This document shows positions 31,445 to 43,838 of a stretch of DNA of 64,000 nucleotides, one piece after another; position 1 is the stretch's first letter; each line of letters begins with the position of its first letter. A program made the translations under genes and the position numbers. Below the pieces are notes generated by a model. That model was not told the origin of the DNA. It made no database searches and saw only the letters and a program-made list of their open reading frames with translations. Source of the stretch: Spiroplasma endosymbiont of Lonchoptera lutea (GTDB taxonomy: Bacteria > Bacillota_I > Bacilli_A > Mycoplasmatales > Nriv7); assembly GCF_964019715.1 (NCBI RefSeq), contig NZ_OZ026463.1, forward strand, positions 682,001 to 746,000, written 5' to 3'.

Positions 31445-33581
31445 CTTTAAAATTCACCCCCACCATCATTAAACCTAATTTCTCTTTAGTAACATTATTC
31501 GCTTTAACTTCACCCATATTTTTACCATTATTAATAGTAATAATCCGATCAGATAAATTTATTACTTCATCTAATTCATATGAAATTAAAAGCACAGCAT
31601 TACCTTGATCTCTTTGTTTTAATAACGATTCATAAATATATTCAATAGCACCCACATCTAATCCTCGTGTTGGTTGTTCAGCAATAATTAACTTCGGACT
31701 TTCTGATAGTTCTCGCCCAATAATTACTTTTTGTTGATTACCACCAGATAACTCTTTAGCCCTATTTTGAACACTTTTAGCGCCACGAACATCAAAATTA
31801 TTAATTATTTCTTGCGTTTTCTCTTTAATTTTAGCAAGATTTAATAATCCATAATTAGTATATTTACGATTAAATTGATCACGCAACGAAATATTTTCTC
31901 ATAAACTCATATCTAAAACTAAACCTTGCTTTTGACGATCAGCAGGAATATGATGAATTCCTAAATTATATGTATCTTTAGTATCTAATCGTAATAAATT
32001 ATACTCTCATGGTATTTTCTGACCAACTTTAATATTACTATCTTTTAATATTGCTTCTTTTTCTTTAATTTGTTTTAACTTATTAGTAACCTTATTAACA
32101 ACATCTAATTCATCAAATAACATTACTTCACCACTAACCGGATTTAAACGACGACAAATAATATTAACAATATCTTCTTGACCATTGCCTTCAATCCCAG
32201 CAATACCCAAAATTTCACCACGATTAATTGTTAAACTAAAATTTTTTAATATATTAACCTTAGCTTTACTTAAAGTATTAATATTTTTAAGAACTAATAA
32301 CTTTTCGCCTAATTTAAGAGGTTTTTTCTTTAAAGAAAAACTTATTTTTCTTCCGACCATTTTCTCAGCTAATTTATCAACTGATGTTTTTTTAACATTA
32401 ACCGTATCAATATACTCACCTTGTCTAATTATTGTACAACGATCAGCAATTGCTTTAATTTCATTTAATTTATGAGTAATAATAAGAATCGCTTTACCTT
32501 GCGATTTAAATTCTAAAAGCATTTTCATCAAATCATCTATTTCCTGAGGTGTTAAAACTGCTGTCGGTTCATCTAAAATTAATATTTTGGCATCACGATA
32601 TAACACTTTTAAAATTTCTACTTTTTGTTCGTCATAAATAGAAATATTATTAACTTTTTCTTTTAAATTAATTTTAAAATTCATTTTCTCACAAATTTGT
32701 TCAATTCTTTTATTAGCTTCACGAGAATTTAATCAAAATCTTGTTTGTCATTTTCTTTTCATCCGATGTAAAAAGCTACGATAAAAATTCATTCTTTTTT
32801 TAAGTTGATTAATTTTACTACAGATAATTGTTTCTGTATCAGCATTATTTTCAACACGATTATTATATTTATTTTTTAAAGCAATAATAATATCAGTTAA
32901 TTTATATTCCAATTTTTCTAATTTATAAGCCATCGTTTTATTAAATAAATTAAATTTTTCAAGAAGTTCTTGATATTTATGTTCTAAATCTTTAACTTGC
33001 TGAGCATTAAGTTTCTTATTTTGTTCTTTATGATGTCAATCATTAATTTTTTTTATTTTTTTTGCAACTTTAAAATCTATTTTTTTAGCTTTATGGAAAA
33101 TTTTTGCTTCACATTTATGTTTCTTATAATTAAAAAAATCACCTTTAATTTTTGCAATTTTTGCTAATTCAATTTTATCAATATAACTTATATAAATGGA
33201 AAAGAAATAATTTAATTGATTAATTTTTGCTTTATCTTTTAACTCATAACCAAGAATAATATTATCTAAAACCGAAAAATTATTAATTAATTGAAAATGT
33301 TGATGTACCATCCCAATACCTAAATCAGTAGCAATATTAGGTGAAGTAATTTGCATTACTTCACCATCAATTTTAATAACTCCAGAAGTTGGTTGATGCA
33401 ACCCAAAAAGTGTTTTCATCAAAGTAGACTTACCAGCACCATTTTCACCTAAAATCGCATGAATTTCACCATACTTAAGATCTAAATTGATATTTTTGTT
33501 AGCAACAATACCATTAGAATAAATCTTTGAAACTTTAATTAATTCCACAGCTTTTTTGCTCTTTATTTCACTATGCATCAT
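31437..33581 (-). CDS. Nucleoside ABC transporter ATPase (NupA/YufO type) with large insertion
   Basis: 714 aa with two nucleotide-binding domains; relatives have about 510 aa. Domain 1 has Walker A LGENGAGKST (about 45-54), Q-loop VHQHFQLI and Walker B LILDEPTAVL (about 330). Between the Q-loop and the signature lies an insertion of about 170 residues rich in Lys and predicted helix. The signature itself reads ISIYDEQ instead of LSGGQ-like. Domain 2 has a normal ELSGGNQQKV signature and IIAEQPTRGLD, with the degenerate Walker A normal for this family (GIAGIEGNGQ). The frame is continuous. The enzyme would power import by the two permeases. Confidence 0.88.
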
Positions 33582-33596
33582 TTAATATATCCTACC

Positions 33597-34880
33597 TTAT
33601 CACTTTGTTTCTTCACAAACACTTTCATTAGCAATATCTCCTAGCATATTTGTTCCATTACATTTCCTTAAATCTTCAATACTAATGGCCAATGCTTTTT
33701 TTAAAGCAACTAATTTATCATTGCCAACTCTTTCACCATAAAAATTGTCAAAATCTTTACCATTCATTGGTACTAAAGAAACCTGCTTAGTTTCTTCTCA
33801 AATAAATGATTTAGTTCCCGGAGTAGAATACTCATTTTTATCATCAATAGCATTATTATTTTTAATACGATAATTAATCGCATCCAATACAGTTTTAACA
33901 GCAAAAGACACATTTTTTAAAGCTGATGACTTAATTAAATGTTTATATCCTGCCAAATTCTTATCATTCGCTTGGTCAACATCAACACCAACAAATCAAG
34001 TATTAGCATTAGCCGCTGCTATTTGTTTTAAAATTGTATTTCCTTCAGGAACAGAAATATTAAAAATAACACCAACATTATTGTTAATAGCATTATTAGT
34101 ATTAGTTTGAGCAGCCTTAATCGCATCATTTGTTCCAAAACCACCATTAAAAGTTCCAGCAAATCACTCAAATCGTAACTTGTCACCCTTAGCATCAATA
34201 TCATTAGCCAAAATATTATCACTAAACCATCGTAAACCTTTATTAAAACCAATCATATAGTTTTTAATCGCTGGAATATTTAATCCTCCAATACCAGTCA
34301 TTTTCACAGTAATATTATCACCATTTTTAATAACGGGTAATCCCATATTATCTTTATCAACTTTAAACCGCTGTAAAATTTGTCCCGCTACATCAATTGC
34401 CGCCGCAAACCCTGGTTTTGATTCATCAACTGAAATTTCATAATATTTATCAACCGCTTTAGTATTTAATGATTTAATCATTTCATAAACAGTAAGATCA
34501 ACCGTTAGAAAATATGTGTTATTGTATACATCAAAAAAATTAGGTTGAAGAACAGTTTTAACATATGTAAACCCCGGAAGCACGACAGCTAAATAACCAT
34601 CATCAATAGTTTTTGTAATTGCAGGCGTAATCATATTAGGATCATCTTGTGTATCAGGGTATAAGACATCTAATGCTTCATTTAAATTAGAATCTACTTT
34701 TAACATTCCTTCTCAAGCCGCTTGATTAAAACCACCATCTTGAGCCTTTAAAGGATTATTAGCAATCATTTTAAAGGATGACATACTATAACGACTACTA
34801 CAACTAGTAATAAAGACAACTGGCAAAACCATTGTCAATAATCAACGCAGTCCTTTAATCCTTCCTAAATTATTTATCAC
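33597..34880 (-). CDS. Nucleoside-binding lipoprotein (BmpA family)
   Basis: 427 aa, GTG start at 34880 preceded by GAGAGG. The signal peptide ends in the lipobox FITSC (Cys27), so the protein is anchored to the outer face of the membrane. The mature part is a periplasmic-binding fold with DDGYLAVVLPGF, IGGLNIPAIKNYMIGF and VIFNISVPEGN, as in BmpA/PnrA nucleoside receptors. It captures substrate for the transporter encoded directly downstream (16 bp to the ATPase gene). Confidence 0.85.
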
Positions 34881-35068
34881 TTGTTTTTTCCTCTCATTTC
34901 TATATTTCTTATCTTAAACTCCTTTTTTCATTTTACTTTCTTTATAAAAATTTAGCAAGATTTATTTAAGCTGAATTATACTTGTAAGTGCAAGTAAATA
35001 AAATTGCAAAAGATTTCATATAAAAATTTCATGATGCTATGGATTGGCAACCCTTTTTAGGACACTTT

Positions 35069-35869
35069 TTATGTAGACTGGTATTTTCTAAATTCAACGG
35101 GAGTTAAATAATTTAAACTGCCATGAATTCGAATATTATTATATCAATTAACAAAATCAAATAGTTCGCATTTTAGTTGTGTTAAGTTTGCAAATTTTTT
35201 ACCGTTAATAAATTCGGTTTTAAAGGTTTTGTAAGTTGCTTCAGCAACAGCATTATCATATGGGCATCCTTTGGAGCTTAATGATCTTTTAATTTTAAAG
35301 GTTATTAAAATTTCATCAATAATTTTATTTTTAAACTCATTACCACGATCAGTATGAAATAAAGTTATTTTATTTAATGGTCGTGTTATCTTGTGAAAAG
35401 CTTGTTGAACTAATTCAGCAGTTTTATTTGGCCCAGCACTATAGCCAATTACTTCGCGATTAAACAAGTCAATTAATAAACAAATATAATGTCATTTAGT
35501 GCCAACTTGAACATATGTTAAATCACTAACAACAACTTCATTTGGTTTTTTGTCATTAAATTGACGATTTAAAACATTATTAATTTCGTCATTATTAACT
35601 GTTTTTTTATGATTACAATATTTTAACTTGGTGTATTTAGAAACCAAATTATTTTTGATCATAATGAATCGGATTTTTCGTCGTGATAAAATGATATTTT
35701 TTCTTATTAAAACAGCTTTAATTTTACGAGCACCATAAATCTTGCGACTTTTATTAAATGCACTGATAACTTCTTGTTCATAATTATTAACATCAAACTT
35801 GGTGCATTTATTAGTTTGATAATAATATGTTGATTTTAGTAAACCTAAAATCTTACATATTTTCCTCAC
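35069..35869 (-). CDS. IS3-family transposase OrfB
   Basis: 266 aa from the internal Met; same protein as the 4599-5399 copy. One silent-looking base difference is visible in the SAGPNK region (GGCCCAGC for GGTCCAGC). DDE residues intact. Confidence 0.9.
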
Positions 35870-35901
35870 TGAATATTTATTTTTGTTGTTATTAATTATT
35901 G

Positions 35902-36180
35902 TTATTTTTTCCCGATTATCAGTGCTGCTTGCTTTAAAATGTCATTTTCCATCCGTAATTGTTGGTTTTCTTTTCGCAAGTAAATTAATTCATTTTCTTC
36001 GACAGTGCAATTATCTTTTGCTTTAAATGACCCAGAATTATTATAATTTTTAATTCAACTATAAATAGTTGGTTTTGGTAAATTATATTCTTTCCCTAAA
36101 TTAATAACACTTTTGTCATTTTTGTATAGCATTACAATTTGTTTTTTAAATTCTTCAGAGTATGAGGTTTTATTTCCCAT
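35902..36180 (-). CDS. IS3-family OrfA
   Basis: 92-aa HTH protein. It differs from the other copies at the former KDNRTV position (CGA anticodon-side change gives a different residue near 36008). Frame intact, ends on the A6 run. Confidence 0.85.
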
Positions 36181-36395
36181 TTTTATATTCCTTCTTTCTT
36201 AATAATTTTGAAGTCTATATAATTATGGTCCAACTTATTGTAGCCTATCCACTAAGTTTATTTTAGAAAAAGTAAATTTAATTTTATATGGGATACAAAC
36301 ATCTTGGCATAGATGAAAGAATTTATATTGAGAATCAATTGAAATTTAAAGTAAAAATTAGTGAAATAGCTAAAAATCTTAATCGAAGTATTAGT

Positions 36396-37472
36396 GCCAA
36401 ATTGTAAAGTTAAGTGCAACTAAATTATTTTTCTAACCAAATATTCGATTGGCGAAAGATAATTTAGTATTTTTCTTGGTCTTTGGTTTAAAGACAATAT
36501 AAATTTATGAACTGCATTTTTAGTAGTGTTTGAAAAATTAAATTTTTTAGGAAATTTTTCTCTAATTAAACCATTAGTATTTTCATTAGTACCTCTTTGT
36601 CAAGGTGAATATGCATCAGCAAAATAAATTTTCACATTTAAATTTTTTTCAAGTTGTTGTCAATTAGCAAATTCTTTACCCCTATCAAATGTTATAGTCT
36701 TAACAAGATTATTTGGAAGAATTGATAAATAATGACTAATATTTTTGTTAATAACTTTAGTAGTTCTATTTTCAACTAATATTGCTAAAGTAAATCTTGA
36801 TGTTCTTTCAACTAAAGTTATTAAACATGATTTACTTTTACCTCGTGATGATACTACAGTATCACCTTCTCAATGGCCAAGAGTTATGCGATTATTAACA
36901 TTTCGTTCTTTAATGGATTTACCATTAAATTTACCCCGATTTTCTTGAGATTTTCGTTTCTTACCTTTTCTTCTTAAATTTTTACTAGTAACCTTTTCAA
37001 GTAATCCAGAATAAATTCAATTGTAAATTGTTTTAAAACTAATAATTCATTCTTGATGAAAATTTTTAATTCTGCCATAAATTTGTTCAGGCGATCAACC
37101 TAATAATAATTTTTGTTGTACATATTTTACTAATTCTCTATTTTTAAATTTATGAAAATAAACATGTAATTGTTTTCTATTTTCTGCTTTATTTTGTGCA
37201 ATTAATGAAAAATAATGATTATTATCTTTATTTCTATTAACTTCTCGATTAATAGTACTAATACTTCGATTAAGATTTTTAGCTATTTCACTAATTTTTA
37301 CTTTAAATTTCAATTGATTCTCAATATAAATTCTTTCATCTATGCCAAGATGTTTGTATCCCATATAAAAACTCCTTAAATTTACTTTTTCTAAAATAAA
37401 CTTAGCATCATGAAATTTTTATATGAAATCTTTTGCAATTTTATTTACTTGCACTTACAAGTATAATTCAGC
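36396..37472 (-). mobile_element. Complete IS30-B, inverted
   Basis: 1077 bp with both ends. It enters the IS30-B fragment to its left head-on, giving an inverted pair. On its other side an IS30-A fragment starts directly, so flanking sequence has been lost. Confidence 0.92.
36420..37364 (-). CDS. IS30-B transposase
   Basis: 314 aa, intact; the same as the protein at 14641 in all motifs I checked. AAGGAG precedes the ATG. Confidence 0.92.
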
Positions 37473-38273
37473 AAAATAAACAAAATGCAGGTAGAAAATT
37501 AATAATTTTAACTTTAACAGAAATTAATACTATCAATCATTTGTTAATTACTAAAAATTATGCTCTTGATATAATTGCTGATTTTTTAAAGAAAAATAAA
37601 ATAAAAAATATTTCAACAAAAACTTTATATAACATGTTTAAAACAAATCGAATGGGTTTTGATGAAAAAAATTTATTGAGAAAAGGCAAAAATAAACCTC
37701 ATAAACAAAAAGAAACTAGGGGCAGAATTAATAATTGTAAATCTATTCATGAAAGAAATTTAATCATTCCAAATATTAAAAATATACAAGAATTTGGCCA
37801 TTTAGAGGGAGATACTATCGTTGGTAAAGATCATAAAAGTTCTATTATTACTTTAGCTGATATATGATCAAAAACCACAATTCCTTTGAAAACTAAAAAT
37901 CATAAAGCAGAAAGTATTACACAAAGTATAATAAAATTTATTTCAAAATTAATACCAGGAACAATTAAAACTATTACTTTTGATCGTGGTAAAGAATTTA
38001 GTAAATGAAAATTAATTGAAAAAAATTGTAATGTTAAAATTTATTTTGCAGATGCCGGCAAACCTTGTCAAAGAGGTTTAAATGAGAATAATAATGGTAT
38101 TTTAAGAAGATATTTACCAAAATCTACTGATTTACCTTCATATAAACAAAAAGACTTAAATTCTATAGCATTTCAAATTAATTCTACACCCAGAAAATCA
38201 TTATCTTATAAAATACCAATAGATTTAATACAATTATTTTAAAAAACTGTCCCATTTATATTTACAATTCAGG
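37473..38273 (+). mobile_element. IS30-A fragment, 5'-truncated
   Basis: It begins inside the transposase gene (QQNKQNAGRK) and ends with the complete right inverted repeat. The catalytic core is retained (stop TAA at about 38240), but the HTH and left end are gone. Several single-base differences from the consensus (for example TTACCTTCA, AAAATACCA) show an older or more diverged copy. Confidence 0.88.
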
Positions 38274-38300
38274 AAAAAAAACAGCTAGATTATTAGCTGC
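38274..38300 (-). terminator. Terminator after the DUF402 gene
   Basis: Minus-strand stem CAGCTA/TAGCTG followed by eight T. It ends exactly at the IS30-A right end. Confidence 0.8.
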
Positions 38301-38322
38301 TACAAAAAATTAAGTTTAATAA

Positions 38323-38856
38323 TTATTTAAAATTAATTTGATAATTGTTTCAATGATTTAATACTATTTTTTCATGAAATAAATCATCTTTATCTTTAAT
38401 TTGGACTTTTAATCTTTCAATTTCATTCCAAATAATATTTTGCAAATTTTCAGGATAATTTCAATTTATCTTGTTACGACTAAACTCTTTTAAATCTAAT
38501 ATTTTTGTATATCCATCAGGAAATACTTTAATATCAATATCATAATCAATAAACTTTATTGCCTTACCATCATAAGTAAAAGGACTAGCAATATTACAAT
38601 AATAATGAATCCCATTATCTTTTAACATTGAAATAATATTATATCATCTGTTCTTAGAAAAAAACCAAATAGCTGGTTCATGAGTTTTCCACTTACGCCC
38701 ATTAACTTCAGTAACAATAACGGCTTCATTTACTAAAATTAAATAATTTTTAGTTTCTTCTAAAACAATAGCGTGATCCCAAGAACGATATATTTCACCA
38801 TTATGTTTATAAGCATGAATTAAAACTTTTTGACCTTTTATAAGTGTGTTTTTCAT
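38323..38856 (-). CDS. DUF402-family protein, probable nucleoside tri-/diphosphatase
   Basis: 177 aa. It contains the DUF402/UPF0374 pattern: YRSWDHAIVLEETKNYLI, WFFSKNRWYNI, ASPFTYDGKAIKFIDYDIDIKV and YTKILDLKEF. Staphylococcal and Bacillus members hydrolyse NTPs and NDPs. The acidic cluster IDYDIDIKV fits the metal site. The start is ATG 38856 with GGAGGTG upstream. It is isolated between IS elements with its own terminator, and is the only intact host protein gene in the 35-46 kb island. Confidence 0.8.
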
Positions 38857-39031
38857 CTATTACACCTCCAAAGTCGTTCTTATAATTAATACAAAAGTAC
38901 AAAGTAATTATAACATAAAAAAATAACCTAATTAATACAAGGTCATTAATGAGATTAACTCAATACGATTAAAATTTTTAGGGGTTATAAATACTAATAC
39001 AATATATACTATCTTATTTCTTAACTGGTTT

Positions 39032-40092
39032 CCTGAAATGTAAAATTAAAAAGGACACTTATATAAAAAACAAATTGTGTTAATTCTATAATTAAGAAAA
39101 GAAAGGAATTAGCACAATGTATAAGTATCTGACTATTGAATCAATAATAGCAATAAAAGAATATAAAAGTTATGGATTTTCTATTCGTAAAATAGCAAAA
39201 GCAATTGATTATAGTAAATCAACTGTACACAGAGTTTGTAAATTATTAAATCAAAACTTATTACCATTAGAAATATTGAATCAAGTTCAAAAAAATAAAC
39301 AAAATGCAGGTAGAAAATTAATAATTTTAACTTTAACAGAAATTAATACTATCAATCATTTGTTAATTACTAAAAATTATGCTCTTGATATAATTGCTGA
39401 TTTTTTAAAGAAAAATAAAATAAAAAATATTTCAACAAAAACTTTATATAACATGTTTAAAACAAATCGAATGGGTTTTGATGAAAAAAATTTATTGAGA
39501 AAAGGCAAAAATAAACCTCATAAACAAAAAGAAACTAGGGGCAGAATTAATAATTGTAAATCTATTCATGAAAGAAATTTAATCATTCCAAATATTAAAA
39601 ATATACAAGAATTTGGCCATTTAGAGGGAGATACTATCGTTGGTAAAGATCATAAAAGTTCTATTATTACTTTAGCTGATATATGATCAAAAACCACAAT
39701 TCCTTTGAAAACTAAAAATCATAAAGCAGAAAGTATTACACAAAGTATAATAAAATTTATTTCAAAATTAATACCAGGAACAATTAAAACTATTACTTTT
39801 GATCGTGGTAAAGAATTTAGTAAATGAAAATTAATTGAAAAAAATTGTAATGTTAAAATTTATTTTGCAGATGCCGGAAAACCTTGTCAAAGAGGTTTAA
39901 ATGAGAACAATAATGGTATTTTAAGAAGATATTTACCAAAATCTACTGATTTATCTTCATATAAACAAAAAGACTTAAATTCTATAGCATTTCAAATTAA
40001 TTCTACACCCAGAAAATCATTATCTTATAAAAGACCAATAGATTTAATACAATTATTTTAAAAAACTGTCCCATTTATATTTACAATTCAGG
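39032..40092 (+). mobile_element. Complete IS30-A element (1061 bp)
   Basis: Both inverted repeats (CCTGAAATGTAAAATT... and ...ATTTACAATTCAGG) are intact. It interrupts the region between the DUF402 gene and an old UPF0236 fragment. Confidence 0.93.
39117..40061 (+). CDS. IS30-A transposase
   Basis: 314 aa, the reference copy in this window: HTH, basic linker, GHLEGDTIVG, TFDRGKEF, NENNNGILRRY. The start ATG follows AAAGGAATTAGCACA. Intact apart from the Leu in place of the usual Trp before the first catalytic Asp. Confidence 0.92.
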
Positions 40093-40206
40093 TATTTTTT
40101 TCAAACTAAAATGTTTTATTTTTCGATAAAGTGAAAATATTTTCACAACTTATAATTCATAATTAAAATTAATTTTCTAACAATAACTAAAATAATGATT
40201 AATTAA
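40093..40206. other. Spacer between IS30-A and an old transposase fragment
   Basis: AT-rich; includes a possible hairpin GTGAAAATATTTTCAC near 40131. No gene seen. Confidence 0.35.
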
Positions 40207-40469
40207 TTAATTAGAAATTCAATTACTATAGCATAAATATTGATATTTTTGAACTAATTCATACTCTTTCTTATTTCGTAATGTTTGCATAATATCAATA
40301 TTATTTATTTTTGCCAGATGCGAATTAAGCATATTAGAAAAAGTTTTAACATTAAAAGATTTAGCACCATAACTTAATAATCATTTAATAATGTGCGATA
40401 CTTGCCCTTCAGCATTAACCCCAACATTTCAACTTGCTCCTTGATTAATAATACCTTGTTTTTTTATTT
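40207..40469 (-). pseudogene. Diverged UPF0236/ISLre2-type C-terminal fragment
   Basis: The encoded segment WNVGVNAEGQVSHIIK...LSYGAKSFN aligns with WNIGCSIESDVSHLVK...LGYGAKIYN of the complete transposase at 57365, but at low identity. It is therefore a second, older lineage. It is cut by the IS30-B end at 40470 and ends at its own TAA (40207). Confidence 0.7.
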
Positions 40470-41284
40470 GCCAAATTGTAAAGTTAAGTGCAACTAAATT
40501 ATTTTTCTAACCAAATATTCGATTGGCGAAAGATAATTTAGTATTTTTCTTGGTCTTTGGTTTAAAGACAATATAAATTTATGAACTGCATTTTTAGTAG
40601 TGTTTGAAAAATTAAATTTTTTAGGAAATTTTTCTCTAATTAAACCATTAGTATTTTCATTAGTACCTCTTTGTCAAGGTGAATATGCATCAGCAAAATA
40701 AATTTTCACATTTAAATTTTTTTCAAGTTGTTGTCAATTAGCAAATTCTTTACCCCTATCAAATGTTATAGTCTTAACAAGATTATTTGGAAGAATTGAT
40801 AAATAATGACTAATATTTTTGTTAATAACTTTAGTAGTTCTATTTTCAACTAATATTGCTAAAGTAAATCTTGATGTTCTTTCAACTAAAGTTATTAAAC
40901 ATGATTTACTTTTACCTCGTGATGATACTACAGTATCACCTTCTCAATGGCCAAGAGTTATGCGATTATTAACATTTCGTTCTTTAATGGATTTACCATT
41001 AAATTTACCCCGATTTTCTTGAGATTTTCGTTTCTTACCTTTTCTTCTTAAATTTTTACTAGTAACCTTTTCAAGTAATCCAGAATAAATTCAATTGTAA
41101 ATTGTTTTAAAACTAATAATTCATTCTTGATGAAAATTTTTAATTCTGCCATAAATTTGTTCAGGCGATCAACCTAATAATAATTTTTGTTGTACATATT
41201 TTACTAATTCTCTATTTTTAAATTTATGAAAATAAACATGTAATTGTTTTCTATTTTCTGCTTTATTTTGTGCAATTAATGAAA

Positions 41285-41966
41285 CCTGAATTGTAAATAT
41301 AAATGGGACAGTTTTTTAAAATAATTGTATTAAATCTATTGGTCTTTTATAAGATAATGATTTTCTGGGTGTAGAATTAATTTGAAATGCTATAGAATTT
41401 AAGTCTTTTTGTTTATATGAAGATAAATCAGTAGATTTTGGTAAATATCTTCTTAAAATACCATTATTGTTCTCATTTAAACCTCTTTGACAAGGTTTTC
41501 CGGCATCTGCAAAATAAATTTTCACATTTAAATTTTTTTCAATTAATTTTCATTTACTAAATTCTTTACCACGATCAAAAGTAATAGTTTTAATTGTTCC
41601 TGGTATTAATTTTGAAATAAATTTTATTATACTTTGTGTAATACTTTCTGCTTTATGATTTTTAGTTTTCAAAGGAATTGTGGTTTTTGATCATATATCA
41701 GCTAAAGTAATAATAGAACTTTTATGATCTTTACCAACGATAGTATCTCCCTCTAAATGGCCAAATTCTTGTATATTTTTAATATTTGGAATGATTAAAT
41801 TTCTTTCATGAATAGATTTACAATTATTAATTCTGCCCCTAGTTTCTTTTTGTTTATGAGGTTTATTTTTGCCTTTTCTCAATAAATTTTTTTCATCAAA
41901 ACCCATTCGATTTGTTTTAAACATGTTATATAAAGTTTTTGTTGAAATATTTTTTATTTTATTTTT
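41285..41966 (-). mobile_element. IS30-A 3' part in tandem
   Basis: It has the right inverted repeat but starts inside the gene at an A-rich site, directly against the right end of the next full copy. It includes a short IS30-B-like tract (AATTTAAATGTGAAAATTTA near 41520-41545) replacing the A-type bases. Confidence 0.9.
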
Positions 41967-43027
41967 CCTGAATTGTAAATATAAATGGGACAGTTTTTTA
42001 AAATAATTGTATTAAATCTATTGGTCTTTTATAAGATAATGATTTTCTGGGTGTAGAATTAATTTGAAATGCTATAGAATTTAAGTCTTTTTGTTTATAT
42101 GAAGATAAATCAGTAGATTTTGGTAAATATCTTCTTAAAATACCATTATTGTTCTCATTTAAACCTCTTTGACAAGGTTTTCCGGCATCTGCAAAATAAA
42201 TTTTAACATTACAATTTTTTTCAATTAATTTTCATTTACTAAATTCTTTACCACGATCAAAAGTAATAGTTTTAATTGTTCCTGGTATTAATTTTGAAAT
42301 AAATTTTATTATACTTTGTGTAATACTTTCTGCTTTATGATTTTTAGTTTTCAAAGGAATTGTGGTTTTTGATCATATATCAGCTAAAGTAATAATAGAA
42401 CTTTTATGATCTTTACCAACGATAGTATCTCCCTCTAAATGGCCAAATTCTTGTATATTTTTAATATTTGGAATGATTAAATTTCTTTCATGAATAGATT
42501 TACAATTATTAATTCTGCCCCTAGTTTCTTTTTGTTTATGAGGTTTATTTTTGCCTTTTCTCAATAAATTTTTTTCATCAAAACCCATTCGATTTGTTTT
42601 AAACATGTTATATAAAGTTTTTGTTGAAATATTTTTTATTTTATTTTTCTTTAAAAAATCAGCAATTATATCAAGAGCATAATTTTTAGTAATTAACAAA
42701 TGATTGATAGTATTAATTTCTGTTAAAGTTAAAATTATTAATTTTCTACCTGCATTTTGTTTATTTTTTTGAACTTGATTCAATATTTCTAATGGTAATA
42801 ATTTTTGATTTAATAATTTACAAACTCTGTGTACAGTTGATTTACTATAATCAATTGCTTTTGCTATTTTACGAATAGAAAATCCATAACTTTTATATTC
42901 TTTTATTGCTATTATTGATTCAATAGTCAGATACTTATACATTGTGCTAATTCCTTTCTTTTCTTAATTATAGAATTAACACAATTTGTTTTTTATATAA
43001 GTGTCCTTTTTAATTTTACATTTCAGG
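41967..43027 (-). mobile_element. Complete IS30-A element
   Basis: 1061 bp with both ends intact; first unit of the one-and-a-half copy tandem. Confidence 0.92.
41998..42942 (-). CDS. IS30-A transposase
   Basis: 314 aa, intact. One Asn to Lys difference from other copies (LLNQKLLPL). Leu in the GHLEGD motif. Confidence 0.9.
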
Positions 43028-43314
43028 AAAAATAATGATTATTATCTTTATTTCTATTAACTTCTCGATTAATAGTACTAATACTTCGATTAAGATTTTT
43101 AGCTATTTCACTAATTTTTACTTTAAATTTCAATTGATTCTCAATATAAATTCTTTCATCTATGCCAAGATGTTTGTATCCCATATAAAAACTCCTTAAA
43201 TTTACTTTTTCTAAAATAAACTTAGCATCATGAAATTTTTATATGAAATCTTTTGCAATTTTATTTACTTGCACTTACAAGTATAATTCAGCAAATTTTA
43301 ACTAATATTTTTGC

Positions 43315-43739
43315 TTACTTAAATCTATTATATTTATTTGTTATAGCATTACCTTTATTATTATAATTAATTCAACTATCATCATTTTTATTATTATATT
43401 TATTTCATAATGACTTTTTATATATTTCTTTTCTGATTTCTATTTCTAAATTAATATTTTCATTAATATAATGTAATACATTTAATTTGTTTAAATTTGC
43501 CATTTTTAAATGTAATAAGTTATTTAAATTCTTATGATTATATCTTTTTGCTCCATATCCTAATTGTTGTTTTTTTAAATGCGATACATCGCTTTCAATG
43601 CTACAACCGATATTTCATTCTAAATTTTGGTTATGAATACCTTGCTTATTATTACTGAAATAATTACTCGCTTTTCTTAAATTTGTTTTAATATCTTTAT
43701 TTAATTCATTTTTAGCGACATTACGAATGTTTTTAATTA
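43315..43739 (-). pseudogene. UPF0236/ISLre2-type transposase C-terminal fragment
   Basis: It matches the C-terminal third of the gene at 57365 and keeps its own stop at 43315. Cut by the IS30-B left end at 43740. Here the tail is NKYNRFK, similar to the truncated 17282 copy rather than to the 57365 copy. Confidence 0.8.
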
Positions 43740-43838
43740 GCTGAATTATACTTGTAAGTGCAAGTAAATAAAATTGCAAAAGATTTCATATAAAAATTTC
43801 ATGATGCTATGGATTGGCAACCCTTTTTAGGACACTTT

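Larger units (their letters stand above)
35040..36251 (-). mobile_element. Complete IS3-family element inside IS30-B
   Basis: 1212 bp. CTA duplicated on both sides, the clearest target-site duplication for this IS. The insertion point in IS30-B is the same as at 43810 and in the remnant at 47866. Confidence 0.93.
34970..36395 (+). mobile_element. IS30-B fragment split by an IS3 element
   Basis: The left end of IS30-B (34970-35039) is interrupted by IS3 at 35040 with a CTA duplication, and resumes at 36252. The part after the IS3 lacks the AAGGAG ribosome-binding site and stops in the HTH region, where an inverted IS30-B begins at 36396. Not functional. Confidence 0.88.
40470..43292 (-). mobile_element. 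IS30-B copy split by a tandem IS30-A insertion
   Basis: Right end at 40470 and left end at 43292. Two IS30-A units (41285-43027) lie in its transposase gene. The flanks show an AAA duplication in the sequence ATGAAAAATAATG. The gene (43184 down to 40494) is therefore disrupted. Confidence 0.9.

Noticed and set aside
34028-34252. A 74-aa hydrophobic frame inside bmpA
   Set aside because: It is an alternative frame of the well-supported BmpA-type lipoprotein gene and has no start signal of its own.
37433-37867. A frame starting MQFYLLALTSIIQ fused to IS30-A transposase sequence
   Set aside because: The first residues come from reading the IS30-B left end; the same string appears at another IS30-B end (21170), so it is a junction artefact and not a new protein.
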